Source: an uncultured Clostridia bacterium
Lineage (GTDB): Bacteria > Bacillota > Clostridia > Oscillospirales > Acutalibacteraceae
Direction of reading: 5' to 3'
NCBI GenBank assembly: GCA_937876375.1
Contig: CALEHY010000011.1
Span: 1-64,000, forward strand
Length of the DNA stretch: 64,000 nt
Part shown: one piece after another, positions 6,278-15,450 of the stretch
Numbering within the stretch: the stretch's first letter is position 1
Layout: each line of letters opens with the position of its first letter
Notes under the pieces: generated by a model
Seen by the model: only the letters and a program-made list of their open reading frames with translations
Databases searched by the model: none
What the model was told of the DNA's origin: nothing
Position numbers and translations under genes: made by a program

Positions 6278-7390
6278 ATGAAATTTACTTGTAACACTAA
6301 AGAGCTATCAAATGCTTGCAACAATGTTATCCGTGCAGTTAGCGCAAAGGTAACTATACCTACTATTGAGGGTATACTTATCGAATGTGGCTCAAACACA
6401 TTAAGCCTAACTGGATATGATTTTGAGTTCGGTATCAACACAATTATGGATGTTGATATTGTTGAGCCAGGTGCTATTGTTATTAATGCAAAGATTATCT
6501 GCGACATTATTCGCAAGCTCGCTGATGAATATGTAACTATCGAAACAAATGGCACCTCTGTATCAATCGTTAGTGGTGCTGCACAATATAGCATTACTGG
6601 TATCGACGCTGATGATTATCCAGAGTTACCATCTGTTAACAATGGTGTTGCATTACAGCTAGACCAAAAACAATTTTATAGTATGGTAATACAGACATTA
6701 TTTGCTGTAGCAGATAATGAGTCATCAAAGCCAGTATATACTGGTCTAAAATTTGATATTAGTGAGGGCAATCTCACTATGATTGGTGTTGATGGATATC
6801 GTCTTGCTATTAGAAATGAAAAAATCGAATATACTGGAGAAGATTTGACATTCATCGTACCAAAGAAAACTATTAGAGAACTAATGAAGCTTGTTGATAT
6901 CGAAAGTGATGAAAAAATTAGTGTTTCTATCGGCAAGCGTCATATTGTATTTGAGCTAGGTAAATACAGCATTATCAGTAGACTGCTAGATGGTGATTTT
7001 CTTGATTACAGACAGGCTATGCCAAAGGCAATTAGCACCACTGTTCTCATCAATACTACTGATGCAATCAACTGTATTGAGCGTTCACTACCAGTTATCG
7101 AGAATAATCAGAAGAATCCTATTCGTTGCTTGTTTGACAATGACCAGATGAGAGTTAGCACAGTATCTAGCCTTGGTCGAGTAGTTGACTACACTCACGC
7201 AAATACAAGTGGTGACAGAGTAGAGATTGGATTTAATTCAAAATTCGTGCTTGATGCTCTTAATGCTGCTGATACTGATGAGGTTAAGATAGAGCTTGCT
7301 GGTCCAGTTAGTCCAGTAAAGATTATGCCTATCAATGATGATGGCTTCTTATTCCTAGTTCTACCAATGAGGTTAAGAAATGAAAATTAA
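6278..7390 (+). CDS. dnaN: DNA polymerase III beta subunit (sliding clamp)
   Basis: DnaN forms the ring clamp that tethers the replicase and also binds repair enzymes. The start is ATG 6278 (MKFTCNTKELS) behind TTTGGAGAAA; an in-frame TTG at 6257 overlaps that site and is rejected. The 370-residue length and three-fold beta-clamp pattern are normal. The family ending LPMRLRN is present and forms part of the hydrophobic peptide-binding groove. It overlaps the next gene by 11 bases, so translation is probably coupled. Confidence 0.97.
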   Translation: MKFTCNTKELSNACNNVIRAVSAKVTIPTIEGILIECGSNTLSLTGYDFEFGINTIMDVDIVEPGAIVINAKIICDIIRKLADEYVTIETNGTSVSIVSGAAQYSITGIDADDYPELPSVNNGVALQLDQKQFYSMVIQTLFAVADNESSKPVYTGLKFDISEGNLTMIGVDGYRLAIRNEKIEYTGEDLTFIVPKKTIRELMKLVDIESDEKISVSIGKRHIVFELGKYSIISRLLDGDFLDYRQAMPKAISTTVLINTTDAINCIERSLPVIENNQKNPIRCLFDNDQMRVSTVSSLGRVVDYTHANTSGDRVEIGFNSKFVLDALNAADTDEVKIELAGPVSPVKIMPINDDGFLFLVLPMRLRNEN

Positions 7391-7628
7391 GGTAAAGGTT
7401 GCCGAGCATAAGAAAGAGACTGTAAAGATAAATACTGATTTTATTCAACTACAATCCTTTTTGAAATTTAAGGGTATTAGTGAGACTGGTGGTCAGGCAA
7501 AGGAATTCATCCAAGACGGATTAATTAAGGTAAATGGTGAGGTTTGCACTGCTAGAGGTAAAAAAATCAGAGCAAACGACGTTATTACAGCGTTCGGCAC
7601 AGATTATACAATAATAAATGAAGATTAA
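7380..7628 (+). CDS. yaaA: S4-domain RNA-binding protein YaaA
   Basis: This is an 82-residue protein of the small S4 family found between dnaN and recF in Firmicutes. The S4 fold is seen in FIQLQSFLKFKGISETGGQAKEF and the G..VNGE...RGKKIRANDVI segment typical of RNA-binding S4 loops. It overlaps dnaN by 11 bases and recF by 11 bases. In Bacillus subtilis the homologue is linked to 50S ribosome assembly, a role that is inferred here. Confidence 0.9.
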   Translation: MKIKVKVAEHKKETVKINTDFIQLQSFLKFKGISETGGQAKEFIQDGLIKVNGEVCTARGKKIRANDVITAFGTDYTIINED

Positions 7629-8709
7629 TAAAATAAAGCTAGAGAATTATCGTAATATTGATGATTTGACAGTGGATTTTGACGATGTAAATATCATTTG
7701 GGGCGAAAATGCACAGGGTAAAACAAATCTTATCGAGGCGATTTATCTGTTCACTGGAGCAAAAAGCTTTAGGGGTGCAAAGGATAGCCAGCTAATAAAA
7801 ATGGGTAAGGAACAAAGTAAGATTTCCATAGATTTTGTTAGCAATGATAGAGAGCAAAATGCAGAAATTGAGATAAAAAACAAGCGTTTCGCCTCGCTAA
7901 ATGGTATTAAAAAGAAAAGTCCTGCCCTGCTGGGTGACGAGCTAAAGGCTGTCGTGTTCAGCCCAGTTCATTTGAGTATGATAAAAGACGGACCTAGCGA
8001 AAGGCGACATTTTATCGACTCGGCACTGTGTCAAATCAAGGGTAATTATCGAAATCTGCTAAAGGATTACAACAGAGCATTACAGCAACGAAATTCGCTA
8101 CTCAAGGATTTGAAAAACAATCCAGAGATGGAGAGTATGCTCTATATTTGGAATGATAATCTTGCACACACTGGTGCAAAAATCATATACCAAAGGCTAA
8201 AATACCTCGATGCTATCACACCGTATGCAAAAGAAATATTTTTAGGCATCAGTGGTGGCAAGGAGGAGATAGATTTAAAATATATCGGTGCTGATGAGTA
8301 CACACTGGATATCGACGATATCGAGAAAAAGCTAAAATTTGCACTAAATGAGAGCAAAGGTGTGGATATAATCAATCGTATCACTACGAAAGGACCACAC
8401 CGTGACGATATTGAGATACTTATCAATGGTACTAGCGCTAGAATATATGGCTCACAGGGACAGCAACGAAGCTGTGTGCTAGCAATCAAGTTGGCAGAAG
8501 CTAGCTTGCTAAAGGAAATGACTGGAGCACAGCCAATAGCTCTGCTCGATGATGTGATGAGTGAGCTGGATGAAAAGCGTCAAGATTATATCTTAAATCA
8601 TATCAAGGACTGGCAAGTGTTCATCACCTGCTGTGACAAGGAAACGATATTAAGACTGAAGAATGGAAAGACGTTCCACATTGAAAACGGTAATTTGTTA
8701 GAGGAATAA
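7618..8709 (+). CDS. recF: DNA replication and repair protein RecF
   Basis: RecF is an SMC-like ATPase that loads RecA at single-strand gaps with RecO and RecR. The 363-residue length is typical. Walker A is GENAQGKTNLIEAIY near residue 31, the ABC signature region is YGSQGQQRSCVLAIKLAE, and Walker B is PIALLDDVMSELDEKRQDYIL. The start overlaps yaaA, suggesting coupled translation in the dnaN-yaaA-recF-remB-gyrBA operon. Confidence 0.97.
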   Translation: MKINKIKLENYRNIDDLTVDFDDVNIIWGENAQGKTNLIEAIYLFTGAKSFRGAKDSQLIKMGKEQSKISIDFVSNDREQNAEIEIKNKRFASLNGIKKKSPALLGDELKAVVFSPVHLSMIKDGPSERRHFIDSALCQIKGNYRNLLKDYNRALQQRNSLLKDLKNNPEMESMLYIWNDNLAHTGAKIIYQRLKYLDAITPYAKEIFLGISGGKEEIDLKYIGADEYTLDIDDIEKKLKFALNESKGVDIINRITTKGPHRDDIEILINGTSARIYGSQGQQRSCVLAIKLAEASLLKEMTGAQPIALLDDVMSELDEKRQDYILNHIKDWQVFITCCDKETILRLKNGKTFHIENGNLLEE

Positions 8710-8712
8710 TAT

Positions 8713-8946
8713 ATGTTTTTACACCTTGGAGAAGACACTGTTATCACTGACAAGGATATAATAGGCATATTTGATATAGATACCTCGACTGTCAACAAGG
8801 CTACTAGAGATTATCTCACGAAGGCTGAAAGGGACAAAAAGGTCATTTATGTCAACTACGATTTGCCAAAATCTTTTGTCGTGACAAGTGACAAAATATA
8901 TATTAGTCCAATAAATACGAATACATTAAACAAACGAAGTAAATAA
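8713..8946 (+). CDS. remB: RemB-like protein (DUF370)
   Basis: This 77-residue protein starts MFLHLGEDTVI and belongs to the DUF370 family found between recF and gyrB in Firmicutes. Features are the IIGIFDID motif, the TxxxxKATRDYL helix, and KSFVVTSDKIYISPI near the end. The Bacillus subtilis member RemB and its paralogue RemA are linked to extracellular matrix gene control, and RemA forms DNA-binding rings. It lies 3 bases after recF with an AGAGGAAT binding site. Regulatory targets cannot be read from here. Confidence 0.88.
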   Translation: MFLHLGEDTVITDKDIIGIFDIDTSTVNKATRDYLTKAERDKKVIYVNYDLPKSFVVTSDKIYISPINTNTLNKRSK

Positions 8947-8975
8947 ATATTTTTACTAAAAAACGGAGTTTTATC

Positions 8976-10976
8976 ATGGAAGAAATCAAAAATGTAACAA
9001 ATCTTGAGGAAGAGGATATGGATACCGTCGTTACTGACGAGTACAATGCCGATGATATCCAGGTGCTTGAGGGTCTAGAGGCTGTTCGTAAGCGTCCTGG
9101 TATGTATATCGGCTCAACTGGTCCTAGAGGATTGCATCATCTTGTGTACGAAATCGTAGATAACTCTATTGATGAGGCACTTGCTGGTGTTTGTACCCAT
9201 ATCGAGACCGAAATTCTACCTGGCAACATTATTTCTGTAAAGGATAATGGTCGTGGTATCCCAGTCGGTATCAACGAAAAGACTGGTCTGCCAGCTGTAA
9301 CAGTAGTACTAACAGTATTGCACGCTGGTGGTAAGTTCGGTGGTAGTGGATACAAGGTATCAGGTGGTCTACACGGTGTAGGTTCATCAGTAGTTAACGC
9401 CCTATCCGAATGGCTAGAGGTAGAGGTAACACAGAATGGTCATATCTACGCACAGAGATTTGAGCGTGGACATGCTGTTGATGATTTGCATATCATCGCT
9501 GACGTACCAGAGGATGAGCACGGCACATTAATCAGATTTAAAGCTGACCCAGAAATCTTTCAGGAGACAACAAGATACACATTCGACATTCTCCAAAGAA
9601 GACTTCGTGAGCAGGCATTCCTCAACGCTGGTCTATCTATCTCACTTACTGACAAGAGAGATAAAGCTGACAGAAATGTTGATGATACATATGAGGACGA
9701 GCCTCATACAGATGTATATTGCTACGAGGGTGGTATCCGTTCTTTCGTAGAATGGATTAACGAAAGTCGTGGATTTACCCCAATTCAAGACGAGGTTATC
9801 CATATTTCAACAACAAAGGGTGACAGAAGTGCCGAGGTTGCACTATGCTACACTGATGGATATACCGAGACAATGCTATCCTTTGCAAACAATATTAACA
9901 CTATCGACGGTGGTACACACGAGACTGGATTCAAGACAGCGCTCACTAGAGTATTCAACGACTATGGCAAAAAGTTTGGTATCCTAAAGGATAGTGACAA
10001 AAAGTTCTCTGGTGACGATGTTCGTGAGGGTATCACAGCTGTCATCAGCGTTAAGCTGACAGAGGCACAGTTCGAGGGTCAGACAAAGGGCAAGCTAGGT
10101 AACACAGATATTACCGGTCTTGTATCATCATTAGTATATGAAAAGCTAATGACATACTTTGAAGAGCACCCAAGCGTTGCAAAGAATTTGCTAAACAAGT
10201 CACTCGACGCTGCAAGAGCAAGAGAGGCTGCTCGTAAGGCAAGAGAAAATGCAAGAAGAAAGTCACCACTAGAGAGCAACTCTCTACCAGGTAAGCTATC
10301 CGATTGTACCAGCAACGAGCCAGAAAAGTGTGAAATCTATATCGTCGAGGGTGATTCTGCTGGTGGATCTGCAAAGCTTGGCAGAGATCCACAGTATATG
10401 GCTATCCTACCACTTTGGGGTAAGATGCTTAATGTAGAAAAGGCAAGACTCGACAAGGTGTATGGCAACGAAAAGCTAATCCCAGTTATCACAGCACTTG
10501 GTACTGGTATCGGTGATGACTTTGATATCACAAAGCTTCGTTATCACAAGATAGTTCTTATGGCAGATGCCGATGTCGATGGTGCTCATATTACAACACT
10601 ACTCTTGACATTCTTCTTTAGACATATGCCACAGCTTATTGAGCAGGGTCACGTGTTCCTAGCACAGCCACCACTGTTCAAGATTACAAAGAACAAGCGT
10701 AGCGAATATGCATATTCTGACGAGCAGAGAGATGCACTCATCGAGGAGATGGGTGGCGACTGCGACGTTCAGAGATACAAGGGTCTTGGTGAGATGGACC
10801 CAGAACAGCTATGGGAAACAACTATGGACCCAGAATTTAGAACAATGGTTAGAATTACAATCGATGATGCACAGGTTGCATCAGAAAACTTCTCAATCCT
10901 TATGGGTGAAGAGGTTGAACCAAGAAGATTGTTTATCGAGCAGAATGCAAAGTTCGTTAAGAATCTTGATGTCTAA
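8976..10976 (+). CDS. gyrB: DNA gyrase subunit B
   Basis: GyrB is the ATPase half of DNA gyrase, which introduces negative supercoils ahead of replication forks. The 666-residue length includes an acidic N-terminal extension of about 25 residues. GHKL ATPase marks are LEAVRKRPGMYIGSTG, the catalytic-glutamate helix YEIVDNSIDEALAG and DNGRGIPVG. TOPRIM marks are EGDSAGGSAKLGRD and DADVDGAHI. The conserved C-terminal QRYKGLGEM and NAKFVKNLDV are present. It is followed by gyrA after 19 bases. Confidence 0.98.
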   Translation: MEEIKNVTNLEEEDMDTVVTDEYNADDIQVLEGLEAVRKRPGMYIGSTGPRGLHHLVYEIVDNSIDEALAGVCTHIETEILPGNIISVKDNGRGIPVGINEKTGLPAVTVVLTVLHAGGKFGGSGYKVSGGLHGVGSSVVNALSEWLEVEVTQNGHIYAQRFERGHAVDDLHIIADVPEDEHGTLIRFKADPEIFQETTRYTFDILQRRLREQAFLNAGLSISLTDKRDKADRNVDDTYEDEPHTDVYCYEGGIRSFVEWINESRGFTPIQDEVIHISTTKGDRSAEVALCYTDGYTETMLSFANNINTIDGGTHETGFKTALTRVFNDYGKKFGILKDSDKKFSGDDVREGITAVISVKLTEAQFEGQTKGKLGNTDITGLVSSLVYEKLMTYFEEHPSVAKNLLNKSLDAARAREAARKARENARRKSPLESNSLPGKLSDCTSNEPEKCEIYIVEGDSAGGSAKLGRDPQYMAILPLWGKMLNVEKARLDKVYGNEKLIPVITALGTGIGDDFDITKLRYHKIVLMADADVDGAHITTLLLTFFFRHMPQLIEQGHVFLAQPPLFKITKNKRSEYAYSDEQRDALIEEMGGDCDVQRYKGLGEMDPEQLWETTMDPEFRTMVRITIDDAQVASENFSILMGEEVEPRRLFIEQNAKFVKNLDV

Positions 10977-10995
10977 TCTATAAGGAGAGATAATT

Positions 10996-13530
10996 ATGGC
11001 TAGAAATGATGTAGTTCGTGATAATATTGATTACAGTCATCAGAAAATTATTGATGTCGAAATAAGCAAGGAGATTAGAGGCGCATTCCTAGATTACTCT
11101 ATGTCAGTAATCGTGGCTCGTGCCCTACCAGATGTTCGTGATGGATTAAAGCCAGTACACAGACGTATTCTATACGCTATGTACAAGAACAATCTATACC
11201 CAGACAGACCATATCGTAAGTGCGCCACCACTGTCGGTGACGTGCTAGGTCATTATCACCCACACGGTGATGCATCCGTATATGATGCTATGGTAAGATT
11301 GGCACAGGATTTCTCTATGCGTCATCCACTTGTTGACGGTCACGGTAACTTCGGTTCTGTCGACGGTGACCCAGCTGCTGCTTATCGTTACACAGAGTCT
11401 CGTATGAGCAAGGTATCGATGAAAATGCTCGACGATATCAAGAAGAATACTGTTGACTACGCTCCAAACTTTGATGACACAGAGGAGGAGCCAACTGTAC
11501 TACCTACCAAGTTCCCTAACCTATTGGTTAACGGCTCATCTGGTATCGCTGTTGGTATGGCAACAAATATCCCACCTCATAATATGAAAGAGGTAGCAGA
11601 GGGTGTTTGCTGTGTTATCGACAACCCAGATGCACAGCTTGAGGATATTATGCAGCATATCAAGGGCCCTGATTTCCCTACTGCTGGTATCATCATGGGT
11701 GCTAGAGGTATTAGAGAGGCATATTCTACCGGTCGTGGCAAGATTTATGTTCGTGCTAGAGCAGAAATTGTCGAGACAAAGGGCGATAGATTTAAGATTG
11801 TTGTAACAGAGCTACCATACGGTGTAAACAAGCGCAGACTTATCGAAAAAATCGCTGATTTAGTTAAGGACAAGCGTATCGAGGGTATCGCAAATATTCA
11901 AGATTTCACCGACAGACATGGTATGAATGTTGAAATCACTGTTAAGCGTGATGCAAACGCACAGGTTGTACTAAACAATCTATACAAGATGACCGAAATG
12001 CAGACAACATTCGGTGTTATCCTACTTGCACTCGATGGTGGAGTGCCAAAAATCCTTACACTAAAGGAAATTATTAACAAATATATTGAGTTCCAAGAGG
12101 ACGTTATCACTCGTAGAACAAAGTTCGACCTAGAAAAAGCACAGAACAGAGCTCATATTTTGGAAGGACTTGCAAAGGCTATTGATATAGTTGACGAGGT
12201 TATCGCAACTATCCGTGCATGTAAGGGTGGTCAGTCCGAGGCAAAGCAAGCTATTATGGAAAAATTTGGATTTGATGACCCACAGGCTAGTGCCATCGTG
12301 GCTTATCGTCTTGGTCAGCTTGCTGGACTTGAGATTGAGAAGATTATGAACGAGTTAGAGGAGCTCCACGAGAAGATTAAGGACTTCCTCGACATTCTAC
12401 AGAACAGACAGCGTATCCTAGATATCATCAAGATGGAAACTAGAGAGGTTGCTGACAAGTATGGCGACGACAGAAGAACAGAGATTTCTGCATTCTCTGG
12501 CGATGTTGATGATGAGGACCTTATTCCAGTAGAGGATTGTATCCTAACTCTAACCGAGCGTGGATATATCAAGCGTCAAACCGTTGACACCTACAAGGCA
12601 CAGAACCGTGGTGGTAAGGGCATCATGGGTATGTCCCGTCGTGACGAGGACGTTGCAAAGAATATGTTCACCTGCTCTACTCACGATTATATCCTTATCT
12701 TTACTAACAAGGGTAAGGTATTCAAGCTAAAGGGATACAATATCCCAGAGAGTGGAAGAACTAGCAAGGGTATGAATGTCATCAACCTACTCCCTATCGA
12801 GCAGGACGAAACAGTTACTGCTATGGTAAAGGTGCCAAAGGAAGAGGACAGAGCATATCTATGTATGGTAACTCGTGCTGGTGTCATCAAGCGTACTGCA
12901 CTTGACCAGTATGACCATATCCGTAAGACCGGTATCATCGCTATCAATCTTGATGAGGGCGATGAGCTATGCTGGGTTGATATCACTGATGGTGAGAGAG
13001 AGCTAATCGTTGCAACACACGATGGTATGGCTATCTGCTTTAAGGAGAGCGACGCTAGACTAATCGGCAGAACTGCTAGAGGTGTGCGTGCTATCCAGCT
13101 TGCAGAGGGTGACTATGTTGTCGGATTTGCTGTTGCTATCGAGGGCAAGACTCTGCTCACTGTATCTGAAACTGGATATGGCAGAAAGAGCCAGTTCAGT
13201 GACTACCGTGTTCAGTCAAGAGCTGGTAAGGGTCTAATCAACTACAGAACAGAGCAATATGGCAAGGTTGCTATGATTGCACCAGTTAGTGAGGACAACG
13301 ATGTTATTATGATCACCAGTGATGGTATCGTAATCCGTACACACGCTGACCAAATCTCTGAATTTAAGCGTCCTGGCAAGGGTGTTAAGGTTATGAGAGT
13401 AAAAGAGGGTGAGCGTTTGGCAACCCTAGGTATCGTTGATCGCTTCGAGGAAGAGGAGACTGACGAAGAAATCGACGAGGTGCAGGAAACAGAGGCACAG
13501 AGTGATGAAATCGTGGCTACAGAGGAGTAA
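10996..13530 (+). CDS. gyrA: DNA gyrase subunit A
   Basis: GyrA cuts and rejoins DNA through an active-site tyrosine. The tyrosine lies in AAAYRYTESRMSK near residue 130, and the quinolone-pocket helix HPHGDASVYDAMVR precedes it. The C-terminal beta-pinwheel contains AQNRGGKGIMG, a GyrA-box that wraps DNA and separates gyrase from topoisomerase IV. The 844-residue length is normal, with an acidic C-terminal tail (EEEETDEEIDEVQETEAQ) of the kind that tunes supercoiling. The binding site is AAGGAGAG. Confidence 0.98.
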   Translation: MARNDVVRDNIDYSHQKIIDVEISKEIRGAFLDYSMSVIVARALPDVRDGLKPVHRRILYAMYKNNLYPDRPYRKCATTVGDVLGHYHPHGDASVYDAMVRLAQDFSMRHPLVDGHGNFGSVDGDPAAAYRYTESRMSKVSMKMLDDIKKNTVDYAPNFDDTEEEPTVLPTKFPNLLVNGSSGIAVGMATNIPPHNMKEVAEGVCCVIDNPDAQLEDIMQHIKGPDFPTAGIIMGARGIREAYSTGRGKIYVRARAEIVETKGDRFKIVVTELPYGVNKRRLIEKIADLVKDKRIEGIANIQDFTDRHGMNVEITVKRDANAQVVLNNLYKMTEMQTTFGVILLALDGGVPKILTLKEIINKYIEFQEDVITRRTKFDLEKAQNRAHILEGLAKAIDIVDEVIATIRACKGGQSEAKQAIMEKFGFDDPQASAIVAYRLGQLAGLEIEKIMNELEELHEKIKDFLDILQNRQRILDIIKMETREVADKYGDDRRTEISAFSGDVDDEDLIPVEDCILTLTERGYIKRQTVDTYKAQNRGGKGIMGMSRRDEDVAKNMFTCSTHDYILIFTNKGKVFKLKGYNIPESGRTSKGMNVINLLPIEQDETVTAMVKVPKEEDRAYLCMVTRAGVIKRTALDQYDHIRKTGIIAINLDEGDELCWVDITDGERELIVATHDGMAICFKESDARLIGRTARGVRAIQLAEGDYVVGFAVAIEGKTLLTVSETGYGRKSQFSDYRVQSRAGKGLINYRTEQYGKVAMIAPVSEDNDVIMITSDGIVIRTHADQISEFKRPGKGVKVMRVKEGERLATLGIVDRFEEEETDEEIDEVQETEAQSDEIVATEE

Positions 13531-13562
13531 TCTTCACCACCACGATATAATAGGAGGGTATT

Positions 13563-15275
13563 ATGGCTAAAGATAACTATAATATTGACGATATTCTCTC
13601 CGAAGTGAAAAAGAGAAGAGAAGAAAATGAAAGAGAAATCAAGGGTGAAAGCATCCCATCTGCTGAAGAAGTAGCAGATGAGGACATTCTTGATAACGAT
13701 AAGCCAGAATATGTTGAGGATGGATATGTCCTAGATGACACTATGCTCCAGCCACCAGACGATATGGATGAGCTAGAGGTTGAAGACGAGGTCACTCAAG
13801 AGGTAGAGGACGAGGTCAGCGAAGATACAGTTGACGAAATCGACACCACTATCCCAGAGCAGACTGACGAGGACATTCTCCAAACAGCAGAAGAGGCAAA
13901 GCAGGCTAGCACTGCAGATATGGTGGACCTATTCTCCATCGAGGCCGAGGACGAGTATCAAGAAAATGAGGAGCCAGTGGTCGAGGACAAGCCAAAGAAA
14001 AAGGCAAAGAAGGAAAGGTCAAAGGGCAGAAAGATTGCAAGGGCAATCATCATTATTCTGCTAGTGCTCATTCTTGCAATCGGAACAGCTGGTGGAATAT
14101 TCGTATACAAAACACTAAACACTGTTACCGACAAGAACAACACCACCCCTACCGAATGGGAGGGCATGGACAAGCTAGTCGAGGTGTTCAATCCTATTGA
14201 GGAGACTGACGCTAGTCAGCTTGCATCACTACAGGATATGATTAAGACCTGGTACTACAATGGATCACCAGTGTCATCAACACATGTGCTCAATATTCTG
14301 CTAGTTGGTGAGGACACAAGAGGTGATGATATCCTCGATTCTGGTACTAGAGCAGATTCTGCTATGATTTGTTCAATCAATATTGATACAAAGAAGATAC
14401 AGCTAACCTCTGTTCTTCGTGACACATACGCATACTGGGAGAATGAGCCTGGCAACAAGGATTCTGGTACATTCGACAAGATAAATGCTGCTATGTCACT
14501 AGGTAATATCAATGTGTACAAGAATGCTGTTGAAAACTTGTACAAGGTCAAGATTGATAATTATGTTATCGTAAACTTTGACTCATTCGAGGCAATTATT
14601 GATGCTATGGGTGGCATTACATTGGAGCTCACCTCATCAGAGATTTGGGAGATTAACAATCACCCACGCAGATATGGTAATGTCTATATCGAGCAGACCT
14701 TTGATGGCCATAGTGGAGAGGTAAAGCTTACTGGCAAGCAGGCTCTAGCATATTGCAGAATTAGAAAGCTTGATTCGGACAATATGCGTGCTAACAGACA
14801 AAAGACCTGTCTGCAGGAGATTGCGAAGGAAGCTAACGACGTAACACCTGCCACTCTTATCAAAATGGCAGAAAAGCTAATACCATATGTTAAGACCGAT
14901 ATGTCAAAGTCAACTATTCTAAAGCTTGGCAGATACGCATTGAAGCAGGGCTGGTTGGACTACGAGTCTGATACAACTAATTTGCCAGAGTATCGCCTAG
15001 AGGAGCGTGGTGCTGGTGGTAACTTTGCATTCGCTGGTGCTTGGATATGGAAATCTGATTTTCCACACGATGCATATTATCTACAGTCAATTATCTATGG
15101 CAAGAGCTCAATCACTCTAGCAAGGACAAGAGTAGATTATATCAACTGTACCGAAAGGGGCTACTTTAGTGAGGGCGCAGCTGCTGTATGGGCAACGATA
15201 CCAAATGACAGCTACGGTGTAGCAACAACATTCACTACTACAACAAAAGAAAGCGACGAAACAACAGTCGCATAA
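13563..15275 (+). CDS. LCP-family (LytR-CpsA-Psr) cell wall glycopolymer ligase
   Basis: LCP enzymes move polyprenyl-linked glycopolymers onto peptidoglycan outside the cell. The 570-residue protein has a very acidic cytoplasmic region (30-140), a basic patch (KKKAKKERSKGRK) and one membrane helix (161-183). The LCP domain starts near 242: LNILLVGEDTR, GTRADSAMICSIN, LTSVLRDTYA, KINAAMSLG, NYVIVNFDSFEAIIDAMGG and YCRIRKLDSDNMRANRQ. These hold the arginine and aspartate residues expected of an active enzyme. The gene lies 32 bases after gyrA with an AGGAGG site. The long acidic tail is unusual. Confidence 0.9.
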   Translation: MAKDNYNIDDILSEVKKRREENEREIKGESIPSAEEVADEDILDNDKPEYVEDGYVLDDTMLQPPDDMDELEVEDEVTQEVEDEVSEDTVDEIDTTIPEQTDEDILQTAEEAKQASTADMVDLFSIEAEDEYQENEEPVVEDKPKKKAKKERSKGRKIARAIIIILLVLILAIGTAGGIFVYKTLNTVTDKNNTTPTEWEGMDKLVEVFNPIEETDASQLASLQDMIKTWYYNGSPVSSTHVLNILLVGEDTRGDDILDSGTRADSAMICSINIDTKKIQLTSVLRDTYAYWENEPGNKDSGTFDKINAAMSLGNINVYKNAVENLYKVKIDNYVIVNFDSFEAIIDAMGGITLELTSSEIWEINNHPRRYGNVYIEQTFDGHSGEVKLTGKQALAYCRIRKLDSDNMRANRQKTCLQEIAKEANDVTPATLIKMAEKLIPYVKTDMSKSTILKLGRYALKQGWLDYESDTTNLPEYRLEERGAGGNFAFAGAWIWKSDFPHDAYYLQSIIYGKSSITLARTRVDYINCTERGYFSEGAAAVWATIPNDSYGVATTFTTTTKESDETTVA

Positions 15276-15287
15276 AAGTGGAGTCCG

Positions 15288-15325
15288 AACCGATACCCAT
15301 CTATATGAAGGGTATCGGTTTTTGT
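15288..15325 (+). terminator. terminator after the LCP gene
   Basis: The stem AACCGATACCC / GGGTATCGGTTTTTG (15288-15298 and 15310-15320) is followed by T residues. A closely similar hairpin core (CCGATACC...GGTATCGG) ends the metal ATPase gene at 55572. Confidence 0.85.
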
Positions 15326-15450
15326 ATTTAATGCATTTGGAAGATAATTTTGGTATTGCGACGACTTTTGATTCTAATAATCAAAAACATTGAATTTATA
15401 CATAAATTATGTTATTATATTTATACATAATTATTGTTGGAGAAGATATT

